DNA of 64,000 nucleotides, taken from positions 244,892 to 308,891 of the forward strand of contig NZ_JAIVFT010000009.1 in assembly GCF_020829665.1 (NCBI RefSeq). Reading direction: 5' to 3'. Of the stretch, positions 8,575 to 17,208 are shown in pieces (position 1 is the first letter of the stretch; each line of letters opens with the position of its first letter). The stretch is from Nostoc sp. CHAB 5824. Its GTDB lineage: Bacteria; Cyanobacteriota; Cyanobacteriia; Cyanobacteriales; Nostocaceae. The notes under the pieces are model-generated. The model was not told the DNA's origin and did no database searches. It saw nothing but the letters and a program-made list of their open reading frames with translations. The position numbers and the translations under genes were made by a program.

Positions 8575-9419
8575 TGCGTTTCAACCAGCAGGCTTATGCA
8601 TCCTTGCCAACTGCATCCAAACAAAGCGCATCAGTTGAAGCGGTGTTACTGGAGTACGATATCTCAGGCAATGCCCCGAAGCCACTATGGGTATTTCTGG
8701 TCAATCCCCAATCGCTGAGATTTAGCCGGGAAGCCAAGTACACCGAGATTTCGCCACTGGCATCGCAGCGATCGGAGATTCAGTACGTTAGCACCAATGG
8801 TCAAACGCTCTCAATCCCAGACCTCATCCTGCAAACTTGGTATTGCGGTAAATCACTGCGGCCATTGATTGAAGGCATAAACCTGCTGTTAGAAGCTGAC
8901 ATCAAAAACAAAAAATACGCTCCCCCTATCCTCAAATTCCAGATGGGGACAAGGGAGTTTGGCCCGTGCGTGCTGACTAATGTACAGTGGGAGGAATCGG
9001 CTTGGCTTGGAGGTGAACCTGCTAGCGTGAAACTGGGCTTGGAACTCAAGGAAGTACCCAAAGTGGTGTCACGGGGAGAAATTGAGCTTCAGTTAACCAA
9101 GGGGATGGAAACCGCCAAAACAACCCGCGAGAAACAAGGCAAACCCAGACTGCCGCTGACCGATAGGCAGCGTGCTGATGCTTCCGCTGCTGCCAAGAAA
9201 TACCTGGAAACCAATATCAAGCAATGGGCTGCTGATGTTCAGGCAGCGATTAGGGGGAGCAAGTTTAAACTCTCAACTGATGCCAGTAGTGGTGCGGTAA
9301 CAATGATTGGTGTTGGTGGTAAGACTGTTGGCACAGTTGTTGTGTGGGATGGGTTTGCGGCTAAATCTGGTCTTGGTGTAACCACCGTTCCTCTGGTAAC
9401 TGGCGGTAAAGCACCGTAG
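8574..9419 (+). CDS. Baseplate CIS-tube (Afp7/gp53-like) adaptor protein
   Basis: The start overlaps the upstream stop (TGATG). Residues 20-165 fit the contractile-injection-system tube N-terminal family: LWVFLVNPQSLRFSREAKY, then a segment with QFMGTREFGPCVLTN-like strands, ending in LGLELKEVP. In eCIS and phages this protein joins the tail tube to the hub and usually carries a LysM domain; here the LysM-like domain is on the separate next gene. The C-terminal 110 residues are helical followed by a Gly/Val-rich tail and are not recognised. Role inferred: tube-to-hub adaptor in the baseplate. Confidence 0.65.
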   Translation: MRFNQQAYASLPTASKQSASVEAVLLEYDISGNAPKPLWVFLVNPQSLRFSREAKYTEISPLASQRSEIQYVSTNGQTLSIPDLILQTWYCGKSLRPLIEGINLLLEADIKNKKYAPPILKFQMGTREFGPCVLTNVQWEESAWLGGEPASVKLGLELKEVPKVVSRGEIELQLTKGMETAKTTREKQGKPRLPLTDRQRADASAAAKKYLETNIKQWAADVQAAIRGSKFKLSTDASSGAVTMIGVGGKTVGTVVVWDGFAAKSGLGVTTVPLVTGGKAP

Positions 9420-9707
9420 CGGAAAGTGCGGTCTTCTCCGAAGGGAGACGCTACGCGATGGGGGTTTCCCCCAAGAGCAACTTTTCAAGACGCTATCTGG
9501 CGGAATCCGCCAGATAGACCAATGACCAATGACCAATAAATGAAAGTCGCACTTGCCCACGGGCGAATTAGCGCTTAAACACTTTTCTGCCCACTTTGTA
9601 AGGGTTTCGCTTATAAAGAGAGCGATAATCCTGTTTGCTTTTAAGGACTAATAGGTTTAGAGGATAAGCAAAGCTCCTAACTCAGCACTCCCAATGACAA
9701 ATGACAA
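9420..9707 (+). repeat. Repeat-rich spacer in the tail operon
   Basis: This 288-base gap holds no gene. It contains a short palindromic repeat (CTCCGAAGGGAGACGCTACGCGATGG region, 9432-9465), a GGGGGTTTCCCCC hairpin, the 11-bp-arm hairpin at 9493-9517, and tandem CCAATGA and CAAATGA heptamers close to the next start codon. It looks like accumulated host repeat elements within the tail operon. Confidence 0.6.
9493..9517. repeat. Hairpin repeat, copy 1 (CTATCTGGCGG arms)
   Basis: Perfect 11-bp inverted arms (CTATCTGGCGG and CCGCCAGATAG) separated by AAT. Further copies lie at 17184-17208, 29790-29814 and 31341-31361, all inside the prophage. Confidence 0.85.
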
Positions 9708-10127
9708 ATGACTAAAACCCAAGCTGGAGACACTATAGCCGCGATCGCCTCCGAAATTTTCAATGGCGACGTTACCCGATTCACCGAACTACTCGACCTT
9801 AACCCCGATATTGACGTGTTTGGGGATTTGGTGGAAGGGTTGGATTTGGAAGTTCCTGACACTTCCCAAATACTCAACTACGCTCGTCCCGTGCTTTCAC
9901 AAATTGGTGAAACACTCGACACAGCAAGCAATACACTCACAACCTTACAAACGCAATTACCTAGTAACTTGCAGGGATATGCGGCGGATGCTCTGAAGTT
10001 ACTGGGTGATGTGAATGGTGTGCTAGGGGACGTGGAAACCACGCTTACCAAGGCAGAAGAACAAGTTTCGAGCTATGACGGTAAACCAGTGCAGCTGGTG
10101 AAATGGCTTTTGGGAGGTCAAGTATAA
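9708..10127 (+). CDS. LysM-like baseplate protein
   Basis: The 139-residue protein starts with KTQAGDTIAAIASEIFNGDV and continues to LVEGLDLEVPD (residues 3-52), which has the LysM/tail protein X pattern: a G-D-T turn, two helices, an N-P near residue 28, and a final hydrophobic strand before PD. The C-terminal 85 residues are helical with repeated leucines (TLTTLQTQLPSN). It stands between the CIS-tube adaptor and the hub, where a LysM domain that bridges tube and hub is expected. The start ATG lies in an AATGACAA repeat without a clear ribosome binding site. Confidence 0.6.
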   Translation: MTKTQAGDTIAAIASEIFNGDVTRFTELLDLNPDIDVFGDLVEGLDLEVPDTSQILNYARPVLSQIGETLDTASNTLTTLQTQLPSNLQGYAADALKLLGDVNGVLGDVETTLTKAEEQVSSYDGKPVQLVKWLLGGQV

Positions 10128-12910
10128 TGCGCCTCATAGCCCTCTTTTGTCGTTGCCGAATTGGTGAAAGTGTTTTTGAAAGCGGCGATCGCTTCCTCTT
10201 AGAAGTGAGCGTAAGCCTGGGTGAAGATAGTCGTAGCAGCAAGTGTTCGTTTTCAATCTACGACCCTGGCTTAGTTATTGGCGGCAAGTTCCAGGATATA
10301 TCGTTTAGAAGCGGTGGTATTGTCGTCCCACCCGAACTGCTGGGCAGTAAGCAGCAAACCGCCACACCCGCTGCATCATCGCCAACCTCAGACTTATCTC
10401 TTCCTGCTTCAACAGGGGGTGCAGCTATTCTCACTCGTCCCACTGGTCGCTCGAAATCTGCCCAGGCTGATTATTACAATCGCGTTTGGTCAACGATGTC
10501 CATCCGCCCCGACAGACTGGGATTGGTAAAAGAAGCAGCACAGACTGCGATCGCCAATCAGTCAAGATACCAGAACATATCAGCCAAAACGGGCGTCCCT
10601 TGGTATGTGATAGCAGCCATTCATTACCGCGAATGCTCCTACAACTTCAACCAGAATATCGCCAACGGCGACTCGCTCCAGCGTAAAACCGTGCGTGTGC
10701 CAGCTGGACGTATCCCCGGCGTTGCTCCTCCCTACACTTTTGAGCAAGCTGCCATCGATGCCTTGACCTCCGACAATCGTTTTAAGGGTGTTAACTGGGG
10801 TTCAATTCCTGACTTATGCTGGTTTTTAGAACAGTACAACGGCTTGGGGTATCTCTTCAAAGGGCGACCATCCCCTTATTTACTTGCTGGTTCTCAGCAC
10901 TACGATTCAGGGATGTATGTCGCAGATGGTAAATACAGCACTGGCACAACTGACAAACGAACTGGAACTTTGCCCATTATTTGGAGTATCCTAAATTCAA
11001 AGCGGACAATGGCTCCCGAAACTCAGCCACAACCACCCCAAACTCAGATACAATCAGTCACGCCACCACAAGAAACCAGTATTAAGGGGACTGAGATAAT
11101 AATCGAGTTGGGCTTTGAACCAGATCAACTCATCGCCTATCACTTCATTCATGTCGGCACTGATAGCACCAAAGGGGAAAAGGATGTCACGGTTTTTACG
11201 GGGCAATCAATTCGCTGGTTGATGACCAGGCGTTCTGAGAATAAATCTTTTGAAAATGTCACCCTGCGCCAGCTGGCAGAAATTGTCTGTCGCCAACATA
11301 ACTTGAAATTGGAGATGGAGGGTAACGGGCCAACGTATCAGTTTCTCGACCAAACAGGCATCACCGCTTATGAACTGCTATTACGGCAATGTCGCTCCAT
11401 TGGCTACACGCTCAAAGATGAGAAAAACAAACTCATACTCAAACCCAGTGGTAGACCAGAGTATACAGGAATTGTCATCGATTGGGAGAACGTGATTGAT
11501 TTGCGGTTTGGCGACAAAGCCAGGGGTGATCGCACTTCCAGCCCAGGCGCTTCTGCCACCTCTCCCCCAACTCCTGCCGCCCAATCTAAAGCAGTGATAG
11601 ATAGGCAAACAGGGAAGGTTGAGCAGCAAAAAACAGAGGATAAGGCAGGAACAGGCAAAGCACCATCTGGTGTGACTGGTGCAGCTGCACCGCCAGTTGT
11701 GGGCAACGTGAAATCCAAGCCTTCCACCACTACCGCCGACAATACGCCAAAGGTTTCGCCGAAAAAATTTGAGCTACCCCAAACCACTACCAAGACTCAG
11801 AAAAATCCCAACGGTACAACCACAACTATTACCACCATCACCAACAAAACTATCGAACGCGGCAAGATTGTGACGGTGGTGGAGACAACCTCGGTCACGG
11901 GTGCAACGACGATTAAAAAGGTAGTCACGACAACCGAAACCACCACTGGCACAACGGTTGAAATTGAGGACATCGCCGCCAATGGTGTAATCACCAAGTC
12001 CACGACCAGCAACAGTCAAGTTTCTAGAGCCGCGTTGAGTAGTTTGACTTTGAAAGCGGATGAACAGCCGCAAGTGCCTGTAACTGCCAACCCTGGAAAA
12101 AGCGAGGAAGGTGATGGAATGCCGAGACAGGCGATTGGGGCAATTGACTTGGCTGATGGGAGGGCGCAAGGAGAGGCGATCGCAGATGAAGCCAAGCGAA
12201 TTAAGGGGTATGAGAGCGAGGCAACCGTCGTTACAACACCAGAATATTTGGCGATCGCGCCCGGTCAAATCATCGGTATCTCAGGCGAACTCGTGCCAGC
12301 ACCGTTCAATCGAGAGTGGCGAGTCAGTAGCGTATCACACAAATTCCCTGGTGGCGTGACGCAGTTGCAGTTTTACACCCCACAAGCTGCACCTGCGACA
12401 AATGCCGCGCCTGTTGCAAATACAGCGACTACTACGGCGACTCCAGTTTCTGCACCTGGTAAATTCATTTTCCCAGTTCCCAAGGGCGCGACTAGTATCG
12501 GGGATGGGTACGGGACTCGCCCCGGAAGACCGCCAGGATATATGCACAAAATCCTAGATGTGACCGCGCCGATGGGTACACCAGCTGTAGCGATGGCTGA
12601 TGGCGTGGTGACAAGAGTTGCGCTCCGCAATGGGGATGCTGGCAACATGGTCACAATTCAATATGGTGGCGGCTATGAATCCACCTTTATGCACTTAATG
12701 GATGGCGGTATTTTGGTGCAGCAGGGGCAGCAAGTTAAACAAGGTCAATCTGTGGCAAAAATTGGCAGCACAGGGCGCAGTTCTGGCCCCCACTTGCACT
12801 TGAAATTTATGCTCAATGGCAATGCTTGTTTGCTTTCTCAAGTTGGGATTGATGTACTCAAAATGGGATTGCCAGTGCAAAGATTTAATAAAACTTGTGA
12901 TAAATACTAG
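10127..12910 (+). CDS. gpD-like baseplate hub with lysozyme-like and M23 peptidase domains
   Basis: ATG 10127 is preferred: it overlaps the upstream TAA and has GGGAGG nine bases upstream; an ATG at 10103 is inside the previous gene. Domain order in the 927-residue protein: an N-terminal hub segment (to about 70); a lysozyme-superfamily domain (about 125-290) with VIAAIHYRECSYNFN, where the Glu fits the catalytic residue; a late control D core (about 310-450, ELGFEPDQLIAYHFIHVG); a Thr-rich linker (about 550-625); the rest of the hub; and a C-terminal M23 metallopeptidase with MHKILD and GPHLHL as zinc ligands. It is probably the tail-tip cell-wall lysin. Combining glycan and peptide cleavage in one hub is notable. 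Confidence 0.85.
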   Translation: MRLIALFCRCRIGESVFESGDRFLLEVSVSLGEDSRSSKCSFSIYDPGLVIGGKFQDISFRSGGIVVPPELLGSKQQTATPAASSPTSDLSLPASTGGAAILTRPTGRSKSAQADYYNRVWSTMSIRPDRLGLVKEAAQTAIANQSRYQNISAKTGVPWYVIAAIHYRECSYNFNQNIANGDSLQRKTVRVPAGRIPGVAPPYTFEQAAIDALTSDNRFKGVNWGSIPDLCWFLEQYNGLGYLFKGRPSPYLLAGSQHYDSGMYVADGKYSTGTTDKRTGTLPIIWSILNSKRTMAPETQPQPPQTQIQSVTPPQETSIKGTEIIIELGFEPDQLIAYHFIHVGTDSTKGEKDVTVFTGQSIRWLMTRRSENKSFENVTLRQLAEIVCRQHNLKLEMEGNGPTYQFLDQTGITAYELLLRQCRSIGYTLKDEKNKLILKPSGRPEYTGIVIDWENVIDLRFGDKARGDRTSSPGASATSPPTPAAQSKAVIDRQTGKVEQQKTEDKAGTGKAPSGVTGAAAPPVVGNVKSKPSTTTADNTPKVSPKKFELPQTTTKTQKNPNGTTTTITTITNKTIERGKIVTVVETTSVTGATTIKKVVTTTETTTGTTVEIEDIAANGVITKSTTSNSQVSRAALSSLTLKADEQPQVPVTANPGKSEEGDGMPRQAIGAIDLADGRAQGEAIADEAKRIKGYESEATVVTTPEYLAIAPGQIIGISGELVPAPFNREWRVSSVSHKFPGGVTQLQFYTPQAAPATNAAPVANTATTTATPVSAPGKFIFPVPKGATSIGDGYGTRPGRPPGYMHKILDVTAPMGTPAVAMADGVVTRVALRNGDAGNMVTIQYGGGYESTFMHLMDGGILVQQGQQVKQGQSVAKIGSTGRSSGPHLHLKFMLNGNACLLSQVGIDVLKMGLPVQRFNKTCDKY

Positions 12911-12977
12911 AATGAAAACGAGCGTACACTCGATAATACTGTATACTTATTTTAGTGTAGGTAGCATCACTTAACCT

Positions 12978-15410
12978 ATGGCTAATCCAAGCTCTAAAAT
13001 CCAATACCTTACCCGTCAAAAGCCGAACTGGAATCACCTCCCTACAAAAGCGATTCGATTACCCGAAATCTTTGAAAAACAAATATTGGAGTTTGCGCGA
13101 TCGCTAGATAACGGCTCTAGTCCTCTTAATTCCGTCTTCTCTACATTAGATAGACTTAAGCCAGATGAATTGAGTCAATTAAAACTGGCTGTAAGTTCTT
13201 TGTGTGGTGATGATGAAAGCGATGCCTACGGCAACGTCAAAGACGAACGCCCAATCAGATATCCTGTGTATGCTGCAATGGAATCTGAGCATTGGTCTGG
13301 AGAAGATTTTACTTATGATGATGAACCACCGTCAACACCACAGCAAAATCAAAATTTAAACTTTGTTCTCAATTCGGTTAAGTCCTGGCAATTAGAGGAT
13401 GTTGTCAAATTACAGTTAGAACTCCCTGCAATTATTGACGAGAAAAAAGAAGAGACAGCCGATCGCAGGCTTGAAAGGGCAATTTGTTATTTATCGTCAC
13501 AATGTGACGGCGCAAGCTCAATAGATGGTCAAGGCTTTAATAAAGCTGATTCAGGCTTTGGTCATTGGTTAGCTGGGCAGATTCGACAGCAAAGGACATT
13601 GCTTCAGGCACATGCTCTAGCTGCATACAACATGATTAAAAAGTATAGTAAGCAGTTGGGCAGGACAGGAATAACATTGCCTTTATGGGACGCGATCGCT
13701 TACCAATATCCTGTTAATTCAGCACCAGTAATCATCACTCAAGAAAATACAACCATTACCCCAGAACATAGGGTAGAAATTAAGGGCGATATGATTACTG
13801 TGTACGCTCCTTACGATAAATCAGGTAAATTTCAGCGTGATTCTAAGACTATTAATGGTTGGGAATTTAAAGGTGAGGATAGATCCTGGCGTTTTCCTCT
13901 GTTGAAAATTGAGGAAGTCATAGAAAAGCTTACAAATGACCAATTTCATCTGACACCAGAGGTAGAAGGTGCGATCGCATTCGCACGTAGAGAGCGTGAG
14001 GAAAAAGAGGCAGTTAAGAACGCGGCGGCGCTGGTGGCTGCTGACGAGATAGTTAAACTCGTAAAACAAGCCAGTTTAGATGCACCTTTAGCTAATGGCT
14101 GGTATCTGCGGGATTATCAAAAAAAAGGTGTTGAGTGGTTATTAGCCCACCGTCGCGGCGGAATTTACACCGGGGGCATTCTTGCAGATCACATGGGGTT
14201 AGGTAAATCGCTTGAGGCATTGATAGCAGCAAGAGCAATGCAGTGTACACACGATTGTCCAGTGTTTGTGATTGCTCCTGTATCTGTAATGGAAAATTGG
14301 GTAAAGGAAGCTGCTCGTGCTGAAGTCAAAATCGAGTGTTTTAGTTGGGCTAAGATGCCTAAGCCATTAGATACTCAAAAATATGTGCTGATTTGTGATG
14401 AGGCGCATTATGCCCAGAATATCAACAGTCAACGGACTAAGAAAATGTTGGAACTGGCGCACCATAAGAACTGCTTGGCTTCATGGCTGCTAACTGGGAC
14501 ACCAATCAAAAACGGTAAACCAGTTAACCTTTACCCGTTACTATTTGCAGTCAACCACCCACTAGCAGCTGATAAATGGGCTTATGAACGGCACTATTGC
14601 AATGCTGGACATAAGTATGTTGGTAAAAAAGCAGTTTGGGACAACACCGGAGCAGCACATCTAGATGAGTTGGCTTATAAAACTGAGGATGTGATTCTCA
14701 GACGTACCAAAGCTGAGTGTTTAACTGAGTTGCCAGCTAAGACCAGACTATTTAAGGAAGCTGAACTAGAGGCAAGTGCAGCCAAGTCATATCAAGAGAC
14801 AATTCGCTCACTCGTGGACGACTACCGCCGCCGTGCAAAACTGGGTGAAGTTGATGAAAATGCAGAAGCGCTAGTAACTCTCAACTTCTTACGGAAGGTG
14901 GGGAGTGAGTTTAAAGTACAGAGCGCGATCGCTCTTGCCGAGGAACTGTTAGAGCAAGGTCAGCAAGTTGTAATCTTCACTGAATTTGTGGAGAGTGCCA
15001 AAGCGATTGCACAGAGACTTGGCGGCTTACTGTTAACCGGAGACACTAAGCCAGAAGACCGCCAGGGATTAGTAGATAAATTTCAAGTCGGTGAAAATAA
15101 GGTATTTGTCGGCACTATCAAAGCTGGCGGTGTTGGTCTAACCCTGACAGCTGCTAGTAACATTATCCTAGTTGATCGGGCTTGGACTCCGGGAGACTGT
15201 GAGCAAGCCGAGGACAGATGTCACAGGCTAGGCCAAGAAAATGCTGTATTCGCAACTTGGCTGCAATTGAGCGAAATCGACAAAGCGATCGATGACCTGT
15301 TACTTCAGAAACAGCAGCGAATTGAACTTGTATTGAAAGGTAAGCGCAAGACTTTACAAGGTATCAATTCAGCCTCAGATTTGGCTAAAGAGTTACTGGC
15401 GATTCTGTAG
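12978..15410 (+). CDS. SNF2-family helicase with HARP-like domain
   Basis: The 810-residue protein has an uncharacterised N-terminus (1-250), a HARP-like segment at about 265-325 (MITVYAPYDKSGKFQ, GWEFKGEDRSWRFP), and a SNF2 ATPase core: ADHMGLGKSLEA (Walker A), LICDEAHYAQN (DEAH box), LLTGTPIKNG (motif III), and GGVGLTLTAASNIILVDR with WTPGDCEQAEDRCHRLGQ (motifs V-VI). HARP plus SNF2 is the layout of SMARCAL1/ZRANB3-like annealing helicases. It is inserted between hub and spike genes, where no helicase is needed for tail building. A 67-base gap with a TATACT-like -10 box suggests its own promoter, which fits a moron or a packaged effector. Confidence 0.88.
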   Translation: MANPSSKIQYLTRQKPNWNHLPTKAIRLPEIFEKQILEFARSLDNGSSPLNSVFSTLDRLKPDELSQLKLAVSSLCGDDESDAYGNVKDERPIRYPVYAAMESEHWSGEDFTYDDEPPSTPQQNQNLNFVLNSVKSWQLEDVVKLQLELPAIIDEKKEETADRRLERAICYLSSQCDGASSIDGQGFNKADSGFGHWLAGQIRQQRTLLQAHALAAYNMIKKYSKQLGRTGITLPLWDAIAYQYPVNSAPVIITQENTTITPEHRVEIKGDMITVYAPYDKSGKFQRDSKTINGWEFKGEDRSWRFPLLKIEEVIEKLTNDQFHLTPEVEGAIAFARREREEKEAVKNAAALVAADEIVKLVKQASLDAPLANGWYLRDYQKKGVEWLLAHRRGGIYTGGILADHMGLGKSLEALIAARAMQCTHDCPVFVIAPVSVMENWVKEAARAEVKIECFSWAKMPKPLDTQKYVLICDEAHYAQNINSQRTKKMLELAHHKNCLASWLLTGTPIKNGKPVNLYPLLFAVNHPLAADKWAYERHYCNAGHKYVGKKAVWDNTGAAHLDELAYKTEDVILRRTKAECLTELPAKTRLFKEAELEASAAKSYQETIRSLVDDYRRRAKLGEVDENAEALVTLNFLRKVGSEFKVQSAIALAEELLEQGQQVVIFTEFVESAKAIAQRLGGLLLTGDTKPEDRQGLVDKFQVGENKVFVGTIKAGGVGLTLTAASNIILVDRAWTPGDCEQAEDRCHRLGQENAVFATWLQLSEIDKAIDDLLLQKQQRIELVLKGKRKTLQGINSASDLAKELLAIL

Positions 15411-15425
15411 GGGAAACCTAACTCT

Positions 15426-16214
15426 ATGTCCCAAATCCTCACCACCCTAGCCGAACTAAGCAGACTTAAAGCCCAACTCGCGGAACTCCCCAATCGCGTG
15501 TATGGCTTGCAAATTGGCATTGTGACCGACAATCAAGACCCCCTCAACCAACGCCGCATTAAAGTAAGCCCCCAATCCAAGGCGGGACTCGCGCCAACTG
15601 ACTGGCTATCTCATTGCAACCCAGCTCCGGCGATGGACGCGCCCATTCCTGCGGTTGGGTCAACTGTGTACTTCCAATTCCTTGATGGCGACCCGCATGA
15701 TGGGGTGTGGCTGGGCGTGACCCACAACGACACCAACCCGCCAGATCCTACGCAATCTGACCCAGTACGCGACTGTGCTGTGGAAGTAGCCGGAAACGAT
15801 CGCCGCACAGTTATCGGCAGCAGCACACACCAGACGGTAGGCGACAGAGTTGATGAAACAGACCAAAACCACATAGTCAAAGTCGAGCAAACATACTCAC
15901 TCTGTACCAGTGTGGGCGAAATCAACCTAGAAGCCGCTAACAGCAGGGTGACAATCACAGGACTAACTGAGGTGCGACTGGAAGATGGCAGTGGTGGCTA
16001 TATTGCGATGGCTGGCGGAAAACTGCGATTTGGTAATGCTTCTGGGCAAGAGTGGGTCATGGGCGGGGCAACTGGAACTGAATGGACGTGGAACGCTGTG
16101 GGGGCTGTGATCGCGATCGTCAATGCAGCTGATGTGACCATTAACGGTAAAAGTATTTTAGTAATAGGCTCAACTGATAATGATGGAGACGTGTCCGTGT
16201 TTAAAGGTTACTAA
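15426..16214 (+). CDS. Baseplate spike protein gpV
   Basis: A 262-residue protein with an OB-fold domain (VYGLQIGIVTDNQDPLNQRR to DPHDGVWLGVTHND, residues 22-100) typical of the phage P2 gpV/VgrG spike N-terminus. The middle and C-terminal part has repeating short strands (GSSTHQTVGDRVDE, VTITGLTEVRLEDG, VTINGKSILVIGS) that suit a trimeric beta-helix needle. It would form the membrane-piercing tip on the hub. A GGGGAAACC sequence lies just upstream of the start. The long gap from the hub gene is filled by the SNF2 gene. Confidence 0.85.
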   Translation: MSQILTTLAELSRLKAQLAELPNRVYGLQIGIVTDNQDPLNQRRIKVSPQSKAGLAPTDWLSHCNPAPAMDAPIPAVGSTVYFQFLDGDPHDGVWLGVTHNDTNPPDPTQSDPVRDCAVEVAGNDRRTVIGSSTHQTVGDRVDETDQNHIVKVEQTYSLCTSVGEINLEAANSRVTITGLTEVRLEDGSGGYIAMAGGKLRFGNASGQEWVMGGATGTEWTWNAVGAVIAIVNAADVTINGKSILVIGSTDNDGDVSVFKGY

Positions 16215-16218
16215 AACC

Positions 16219-16437
16219 ATGACAGAAGAATTAAAACAGAAACTTATTGACCTTTTAGGCACTCACGAGGAGTTATTTGAGGAAATCGAAGTAGACTGGG
16301 ATGAATTTGACCCAGAAGACAGCGAGGCTTTCTTTGCAGACGGAGAAGCGTCGCTTTTAGAAGCTGAGGGCAAAACTTACCGATTTTTCTTAGATGACGT
16401 TGCCGAATTCGTTGGTGATGAGGTTTATGAATTATGA
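16219..16437 (+). CDS. Small acidic phage protein
   Basis: ATG 16219 follows the gpV stop by four bases; an upstream frame opening inside gpV is not used. The 72-residue product is extremely acidic (EEIEVDWDEFDPEDSEAF) with a C-terminal FFLDDVAEFVGDEVYEL. The stop overlaps the gp25 start. I do not recognise a family. The charge might suit a DNA mimic or a baseplate assembly helper, but nothing in the sequence decides this. Confidence 0.65.
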   Translation: MTEELKQKLIDLLGTHEELFEEIEVDWDEFDPEDSEAFFADGEASLLEAEGKTYRFFLDDVAEFVGDEVYEL

Positions 16438-16781
16438 CCAAAATTCGCGGACTCGCCTACCCTCTCCAAGTATTCAACGGCTCCCTTAAGTTATCAGAAG
16501 ATTTTGACACAATTAGGGATGCAATTTTTGGTGTATTAGAGACACGCCCCTCAGAGCGCATCATGCGGCAACAATTCGGCTGTCCCGACTTCATCTTTGA
16601 TGCTGTCACTCAACCGCAAGTAGTTCTTTCCCGCATCAAGGTGGCGTTAGAGGAGCAAATTCCCGATGTTGGCTTTGAGGTGACAGGGAATATTGAAGAA
16701 GATGGCGGTTTTAACGTGCGAATTGAGTGGAGTATAAAAGACGTGCCGCAGCCGTCGATTAGTTTGGTACTAAAATCATGA
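16434..16781 (+). CDS. Baseplate wedge protein (gp25/gpW family)
   Basis: A 115-residue protein with the hallmarks of the GPW/gp25 family: LSEDFDTIRDAIFGVLETRPSE near residues 20-42, RIMRQQFGCPD (the EPR-like/G-x-P turn), and a C-terminal beta hairpin (GGFNVRIEWSIKD). It belongs to the baseplate wedge and has a lysozyme-like fold without catalytic activity in T4. It overlaps both neighbours, and gpJ follows downstream as in P2-like clusters. Confidence 0.9.
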   Translation: MTKIRGLAYPLQVFNGSLKLSEDFDTIRDAIFGVLETRPSERIMRQQFGCPDFIFDAVTQPQVVLSRIKVALEEQIPDVGFEVTGNIEEDGGFNVRIEWSIKDVPQPSISLVLKS

Positions 16782-17047
16782 TGAAAAACTGGCAACATCA
16801 CGCAATCAATGCTTTTATTGGCGCAATATTAGGGACTGTTGCAGTCAGCATTATGCTTGCCTACAAGCAGCCAACCTGGAATGTCAACTTTGATATTAGC
16901 GGACACCAATTTACAACTAAACTGGTTGGGATTCAATGCCTACCCTTTTACCCGGTTGAATGGCTGATATCTAGCGTCTATCTAGCTTACGTTTTTCACT
17001 GGTTCGAGAAAGCGATGGAAGAAGCAGAACAAGCTAGAGATGATTAA
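16778..17047 (+). CDS. Small two-helix membrane protein
   Basis: The ATGA overlap with gp25 fixes the start. The 89-residue protein has an N-terminal membrane segment (AFIGAILGTVAVSIMLAY) and a second (VEWLISSVYLAYVFHWF), with a charged tail EKAMEEAEQARDD. Size and topology would suit a holin or a small lysis accessory, but no family is recognised and there is no adjacent endolysin gene. Its place inside the baseplate genes could also mean a membrane-anchored assembly factor. Confidence 0.55.
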   Translation: MMKNWQHHAINAFIGAILGTVAVSIMLAYKQPTWNVNFDISGHQFTTKLVGIQCLPFYPVEWLISSVYLAYVFHWFEKAMEEAEQARDD

Positions 17048-17061
17048 TTTAAATATTAGGC

Positions 17062-17124
17062 TGCGCGTGGCAGGACTCGAACCTACAACTTAACGTCTCC
17101 CAACCCCGTATGGAGTACACGCGC
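17062..17124 (-). tRNA. tRNA-like gene lacking a normal anticodon arm
   Basis: On the minus strand a 7-bp acceptor stem (GCGCGTG with CACGCGC) closes round a perfect T-arm (GTAGG-TTCGAGT-CCTGC) and is followed by an A discriminator base. Only 31 bases lie between acceptor and T-arm, about 10-12 too few. They can form CTCC/GGAG or ACTCC/GGGGT hairpins but not both a D-arm and a 5-bp/7-nt anticodon arm. It is either a decayed tRNA, an armless phage tRNA, or a tRNA mimic. Confidence 0.4.
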
Positions 17125-17183
17125 ATTATTATGATAATGGCTCATGCTGGAGTCAAACACGCAAGGGCTTATTATTACAAAAT

Positions 17184-17208
17184 CTATCTGGCGGAATCCG
17201 CCAGATAG
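17184..17208. repeat. Hairpin repeat, copy 2 (CTATCTGGCGG arms)
   Basis: Identical to copy 1: 11-bp arms around AAT. It sits about 60 bases from the tRNA-like structure and supplies the end of the minus-strand hypothetical frame. Confidence 0.85.

Noticed and set aside
17130..17170. Second tRNA-like remnant (GCTGGAGTCAAACACGC)
   Set aside because: It resembles a T-arm but the stem does not pair.
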